A stretch of DNA of 64,000 bases from an uncultured Pseudohongiella sp. (GTDB taxonomy: Bacteria; Pseudomonadota; Gammaproteobacteria; Pseudomonadales; Pseudohongiellaceae). The translations under genes were made by a program, and so were the position numbers. Shown here piece by piece: positions 60,214 through 64,000 of the stretch. The stretch lies in NCBI GenBank assembly GCA_951812965.1, contig OX638341.1, positions 2,710,438 to 2,774,437 of the forward strand, written 5' to 3'. A model generated the notes under the pieces. It worked only from the letters and a program-made list of their open reading frames with translations. It did not search any database and was not told the origin of the DNA. Each line of letters starts with the position of its first letter. Position 1 is the stretch's first letter.

Positions 60214-61980
60214 TCAATTCTGCAATTGCCGGGGACGCAGATGCAACTCGCGCAATTGCGCTGCCGAAACCTCGCCGGGGGCATCGGTCAGCGGGCAGGA
60301 TGCCGACTGGGTTTTCGGAAAGGCGATCACATCACGGATCGAGGCAGCCCCGCACAGCAGCATTGCCAGACGGTCGAAGCCGAAGGCGATGCCGCCATGG
60401 GGCGGGCAGCCGTAACGCAACGCGGAAAGCAGGAAGCCGAATTTGCGTTCGGCTTCTTCCGGTCCTATACCCAGCAGGTCGAAAACCGCCTGTTGTAATT
60501 CCGGCCGGGAAATTCGAATCGACCCGCCGCCGAGTTCGACGCCGTTGAGCACCATGTCATAGGCGCGGGAAAGGGCGCCGAGGGGATTGGCGCGCAACTC
60601 GTCGGCGTCGCATGACGGCGCGGTGAACGGATGGTGCAAGGACGTCAGACTGCCGTCCGCGGCGGTTTCGAACATTGGAAAGTCCGTTACCCATACCGGC
60701 GCCCAGCCCGCATCGACAAGTTCCAGATCATGGGCGACTTTTGATCGCAGAGCGCCCAGCGACTCATTTACCGTCGCGATCTTGTCGGCGCCGAAAAAGA
60801 TTATGTCCCCCGCTTCCGCCGCCGTTGCAGTGAGCAGGCCGCTGATCGTGTCGTCATCCATGAACTTGATAATGGGAGATTGCAGTCCTTCGCGGCCGAT
60901 TCCGGGGTCGGCGACCTTGATCCAGGCCAGCCCGCCTGCGCCTCGCTTGCGCACGAAATCGGTGTATTCGTCGATCTGCTTGCGGCTGAGCCGCTCGCCG
61001 CCAGGCACTCGCAACGCCGCCACGCGGCAGTCTTCGCGCATGGCGGGCTCGCGGAAAACCTTGAAATCGACATTGCGCATCAGTTCCGCGAGATCGACCA
61101 GTTCCAGTTCGATCCGCAAGTCAGGCTTGTCACTGCCGAACCGGCGCATCGCCTCGGCATAGCCGATACGCGGGAAAGGTTCAAGCGCCACGTCCATGGT
61201 CTCGGCAAACACATGGCGGATCAGGGCCTCCATCGAGTCCATGACCTGCTCTTCCTCGACAAAGGACATTTCCACGTCGATCTGGGTGAATTCAGGTTGG
61301 CGGTCCGCGCGCAGATCCTCATCGCGAAAGCACCGCGCGATCTGGTAATAGCGGTCCATACCCGAAACCATCAGCATCTGCTTGAACAGTTGCGGCGACT
61401 GGGGCAAGGCGAAAAAGGCGTGCGGATGCGTTCGGCTCGGCACCAGGTAGTCCCGCGCGCCTTCCGGGGTGGCTCTGGTCAACAGCGGAGTTTCGATTTC
61501 GAGAAAACCCCGGCTATCGAAGAATTCGCGGACAGTGCGGGCGAGACGCGAGCGAAAACGCATGCGCTCGGTCATTTCAGGCCGGCGCAGGTCGATGTAG
61601 CGGTAATGCAAGCGAACGTCTTCGCCTGCCTCGACGTATTCGTCCACCGGAATCGGCGAGGTTTCCGAGCGATTGAGGATTTCCAGATTCTTGCCGAGCA
61701 CTTCGACCGCGCCGGTGGGCATTTCCGGATTCACGGTGCCGGCCGGCCTGGGACGCACCCGGCCCGAAATCCGTATGACGTATTCGTTACGCACCTGTTC
61801 GGCGATGGCGAAACTTTCCGGCGTATCCGGATCGAACACTACCTGGGCAATGCCTTCGCGATCCCTGGTGTCGAGGAAAATCACGCCACCGTGGTCCCGG
61901 CGCCGATGCACCCAGCCGCAAAGAGTGACTTCTTCGCCGACCAGAGACTGGTTCATTTCACCACAATAATGAGTGCGCAT
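60214..61980 (-). CDS. aspS: Aspartyl-tRNA synthetase (bacterial type)
   Basis: The 588-residue protein has an N-terminal OB fold ([26 protein letters not shown], about 16-41). The class II core has motif 2 [21 protein letters not shown] (about 215-235), the GAD-type insertion (about 290-410) and motif 3 [13 protein letters not shown]. This is the bacterial long form. [18 protein letters not shown] is the chosen start because it matches family N-termini; 13 extra residues upstream are not conserved. The cognate tRNA-Asp is at 32784. It opens the run that goes through yebC and ruvCAB into the tol genes. Confidence 0.96.
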   Translation of the reverse strand: MRTHYCGEMNQSLVGEEVTLCGWVHRRRDHGGVIFLDTRDREGIAQVVFDPDTPESFAIAEQVRNEYVIRISGRVRPRPAGTVNPEMPTGAVEVLGKNLEILNRSETSPIPVDEYVEAGEDVRLHYRYIDLRRPEMTERMRFRSRLARTVREFFDSRGFLEIETPLLTRATPEGARDYLVPSRTHPHAFFALPQSPQLFKQMLMVSGMDRYYQIARCFRDEDLRADRQPEFTQIDVEMSFVEEEQVMDSMEALIRHVFAETMDVALEPFPRIGYAEAMRRFGSDKPDLRIELELVDLAELMRNVDFKVFREPAMREDCRVAALRVPGGERLSRKQIDEYTDFVRKRGAGGLAWIKVADPGIGREGLQSPIIKFMDDDTISGLLTATAAEAGDIIFFGADKIATVNESLGALRSKVAHDLELVDAGWAPVWVTDFPMFETAADGSLTSLHHPFTAPSCDADELRANPLGALSRAYDMVLNGVELGGGSIRISRPELQQAVFDLLGIGPEEAERKFGFLLSALRYGCPPHGGIAFGFDRLAMLLCGAASIRDVIAFPKTQSASCPLTDAPGEVSAAQLRELHLRPRQLQN

Positions 61981-62048
61981 GATTTTCCCGTTCAGCCGCC
62001 GCCCGCAAAAGCCGCGCATTATAACGCGATGAAGAAAGCCCTGCGCTT

Positions 62049-62112
62049 GTAGGGGCGAGGCATGCCTCGCCCGCGGATTACCCCGTTATCGAGCAACGCC
62101 CACGGGCGAGGC
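62049..62112. repeat. Family 1 repeat interrupted by the ISNCY-type element
   Basis: GTAGGGGCGAGGCATGCCTC, a spacer of about 30 bp, then GGGCGAGGC is cut off at 62112, in the centre of the second palindrome. The expected second half (ATGCCTCGCC...CTAC) is absent after the insertion. A clean insertion would have left it at the other end. Confidence 0.85.
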
Positions 62113-63496
62113 TGTTAAGAGCAAATAGAAATGTCCGGTTCTGTAGCAAATGATCTGTCCGGTTTGTTTTTGGCGTCTGGGGGGCCTTGGAGGGCGTAGC
62201 CCGGAAAGGCCCCCCCAGACGCCGGCCGCCGCCGCGTTCCTACGCGGCGGTCCGTAAATTCTCCGTCAATAGTTTCCCCTGGGAGTCGTATCGCGCCAGT
62301 TCGCGCGGGCCGTGGCGGATCGCAACGCACCCATCCAGATACTGCAAGACCTTGACTGTCGCCTTCACATAGTGACAACGGTACCGATCCGGCGGAATCT
62401 GCAGCACCTTTCGACGAAAGCGTACGCAGTTGTCGTGCCCGACGACCCGCTCATGGTGCTCGCACAGGATCTCGTCCAGCCGATCGGCGTCGCCGCAGGC
62501 CACGAAGGCGGACCCTTCCTCCCGCGGCGGCCGCGCGAACTCCGCGTTGAAGGCCGGCAGGTACGTCTCCCGCAAGTACCGATTCGCCGCTTCCATCTCC
62601 GCAACCCCCGCCAGCGCCAACTCCTTCACCAGTCGGTCCTGGTGCGTCTTGAACGCTCGCTCCGAACGGCCCCGCGCCTCCGGCGAGTACGCCGGAATCA
62701 TCTCGATGCCCAGCTGCCTCATCGCCCGTCCAAACTGCGTCGGATTGCCCTTGTCCACTTTGCCGCCCGCCGTCGGCGTGTGCCAGTAGTGACTGCCGCG
62801 GTCGGTATACAGCGAACAGAACAGACCGCGCGCATCAATCACCTCGCGGATGCCGCGAAAGCTGCTCCACGTACCTTCCTCCTCGCAAAAGAACATCGAG
62901 TAATGCGCGTTCGTGGCGTCGTCCATGGTCACGATCAGATCCCACATCCGACCCGGCGCCCATTCATGGCGACTGCCATCCTGGTGCAACAGCATGCCCG
63001 GCCACGGCGCCGGCTCCCGCCGCTTGCGATGCGCTCCGCGGCGTGACGCCCGCGCCACCAGGCCCGCTGCCTGCAAGGCGTTCTTCACCCAGGTGTAGCT
63101 GCGCTTCCCGCCATCGCGCCGGTACCAGGCATGAAAATGACGCACGTTCCAACCCCGGTGACGGTTCCGGTAGCGATCCACCAACGCCATCACTTCGTCG
63201 ACCGGCGCGCGACGGTTCGATGCTTGCGACAAGCGCTTGTCGATCAATCCGTCCAGGCCCGCTTCCTCATACCGATCTATCCAGCGCCGAAACGTGCGCT
63301 CACACACCCCAAGCAGCCGCGCAGCTTCTTCCTGCGTCAGCCGACTCTCCGTCCACGCACCAAAGGCTTCCTCAAAACGTTCCATTCGCGTCTCCTGCAA
63401 CCAGGCTGTTCGTCTCATCAGATGCTTCCTCCCGCATCCGATGAGAACCGGACAGACCTTGTGCTACAAGACCGGACAGATTATGTGCTCTCTACA
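62113..63496 (-). mobile_element. ISNCY-type insertion sequence with long terminal inverted repeats
   Basis: The left end (TGTTAAGAGCAAATAGAAAT) and the inverted right end (TGTAGAGAGCACATAATCTG) align, and both carry two internal TGTCCGG motifs. On the left they are at 62132 and 62156; the right end has the inverted pair at 63448 and 63472. These are probably transposase-binding sites. The element is 1384 bp with a single transposase gene. No target-site duplication was seen, and the flanks do not correspond (repeat on the left, unrelated on the right), suggesting a later rearrangement. Confidence 0.8.
62240..63418 (-). CDS. ISNCY-family transposase (DDE type)
   Basis: The 392-residue protein has an N-terminal helix-turn-helix (TQEEAARLLGVCERTFRRWIDRYEEAG, about 28-52). 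A DDE/RNase H core follows with the first acid in LLHQDGSRHEW (about residue 146), the second in SLYTDRGSHYW and the Glu in RGRSERAFKTH. The sequences EEEGTWSSFRGIREVIDARGLFCSLYTDRGSHYW and AGGKVDKGNPTQFGRAMRQLGIEMIPAYSPEARGRSERAF are typical of ISNCY transposases. The reading frame looks intact. An alternative start is Met12. Confidence 0.9.
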   Translation of the reverse strand: MRRTAWLQETRMERFEEAFGAWTESRLTQEEAARLLGVCERTFRRWIDRYEEAGLDGLIDKRLSQASNRRAPVDEVMALVDRYRNRHRGWNVRHFHAWYRRDGGKRSYTWVKNALQAAGLVARASRRGAHRKRREPAPWPGMLLHQDGSRHEWAPGRMWDLIVTMDDATNAHYSMFFCEEEGTWSSFRGIREVIDARGLFCSLYTDRGSHYWHTPTAGGKVDKGNPTQFGRAMRQLGIEMIPAYSPEARGRSERAFKTHQDRLVKELALAGVAEMEAANRYLRETYLPAFNAEFARPPREEGSAFVACGDADRLDEILCEHHERVVGHDNCVRFRRKVLQIPPDRYRCHYVKATVKVLQYLDGCVAIRHGPRELARYDSQGKLLTENLRTAA

Positions 63497-64000
63497 TCCG
63501 TACATATAGTTAGTTGCCGGGAGCGCGATAAGGTGTTATGGTTCCTGGTTGGGCATATAGTTGATTTTATTGATCCTTTAGCCCTTCAGGCTCAGAGAGA
63601 GCCACGATTAGCTTAGTATATGAACGATTGTGACCGCCTGAAAAACAAATGGGGTTACATCGTTTTTGCACGGACACGCCCGATCATCCGGTGTTGTCCG
63701 AATTGCAGAAGACAAGCACGGGAATTCTGATTCGGCTGGCCATGGCGCCCAAAATGGCGATGGCCCCGAAGTGACAACAAACTGAAAGATTGTTGCACAT
63801 AACAATACGTTACAACCGGACTCCGGTCTTGACCGGACCTTCGGCGCGAGAGCGGCTATCGAATCGATCCGCCGGGTGCCGGTATTGTCGAGTCTCCAGT
63901 CAATCGCCAGCCTGACGCCGCACCGGGCCCTGCGCCCCTGAACACGGCAATTCGGGAAACTGGCTTCCCTGGCATTCCCCCTGCTCGCTTCTGCGTTTAT
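63497..64000. other. Gene-free right edge of the window
   Basis: From the IS end to the window edge I find no gene I can support. The minus strand has one open stretch from the edge to about 63608, but its composition and lack of motifs do not look protein-like. The sequence after the IS does not continue the interrupted family 1 repeat. Confidence 0.4.

Noticed and set aside
60880..62052. 390-residue plus-strand frame opposite aspS
   Set aside because: Shadow of aspS, whose class II synthetase motifs are unambiguous.
63608..64000. Minus-strand open frame reaching the window edge
   Set aside because: Composition is not protein-like, no motif is visible and its start lies outside the window, so no call is made.

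Overview
The window is a stretch of a gammaproteobacterial chromosome. The evidence is the gene content and, above all, the order aspS-yebC-ruvC-ruvA-ruvB-tolQ-tolR-tolA-tolB-pal-cpoB-queE-queC-tRNA-Lys-nadA-bepA-tusA-dapA-bamC (44.5-62 kb). That order follows the Pseudomonas-type arrangement as I remember it. Other markers are ZipA next to LigA and SMC, FadBA, PdxB, MnmC, TtcA, and an RF2 gene with the classical programmed frameshift. I cannot name a genus. Dispersed GC-rich palindromes between genes would fit an environmental lineage.

Layout. 1-3.7 kb: a partial alpha/beta hydrolase without the usual nucleophile, divergent from a DUF6502-type gene and a secreted Gly-rich protein, then an outer-membrane protein and MsrB. 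3.76-5.33 kb: an IS110-family element inside tandem palindromic repeats. 5.4-12.5 kb: alaA, pdxB, and a fadB-fadA-ttcA-yheU-tusA run with overlapping ends. 13-19.4 kb: polysaccharide deacetylase, Bax-like glucosaminidase, BolA, YlqF GTPase and a PreP-like M16 protease. 19.8-24.5 kb: a three-gene 2-oxoacid:acceptor oxidoreductase cassette. 24.5-32.4 kb: djlA, ligA, zipA, smc. 32.6-35.7 kb: a truncated antitoxin-like gene, tRNA-Asp, tRNA-Val, queD, a sigma/anti-sigma pair and ung. 35.7-44.5 kb: lysS, prfB, mnmC, apeB, an FKBP isomerase, an LRR lipoprotein and rmuC. 44.5-62 kb: the conserved block above. 62.1-63.5 kb: an ISNCY-type insertion. The last 500 bp hold nothing I can support.

The most interesting region is the IS110 element at 3915-5199. 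Its 175-bp left non-coding end folds by eye into a 5' hairpin followed by two guide loops. All four guide segments can be read directly. Two match the insertion site (TCGCCC-CT-ACG) and two match the element's own ends (right end-CT-left end). A sigma70-like promoter (TTGCAA-N18-TTAAAT) appears only when the right and left ends are joined in a circle. This is the architecture described for IS621-type bridge RNAs. The target is the end of the palindromic repeat family scattered through this window, and three empty perfect sites are visible.

Two repeat families sit directly on gene ends. Family 1 (GTAGGGGCGAGGC... palindromes) supplies the TAG stop codon of the PreP-like gene, ung and queC. Family 2 (starting GGGTGAG) supplies the TGA stop of queD, a TusA-family gene and bepA in the same register. 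Its two full copies show compensatory changes in a hairpin, which suggests a structured RNA in the 3' untranslated region.
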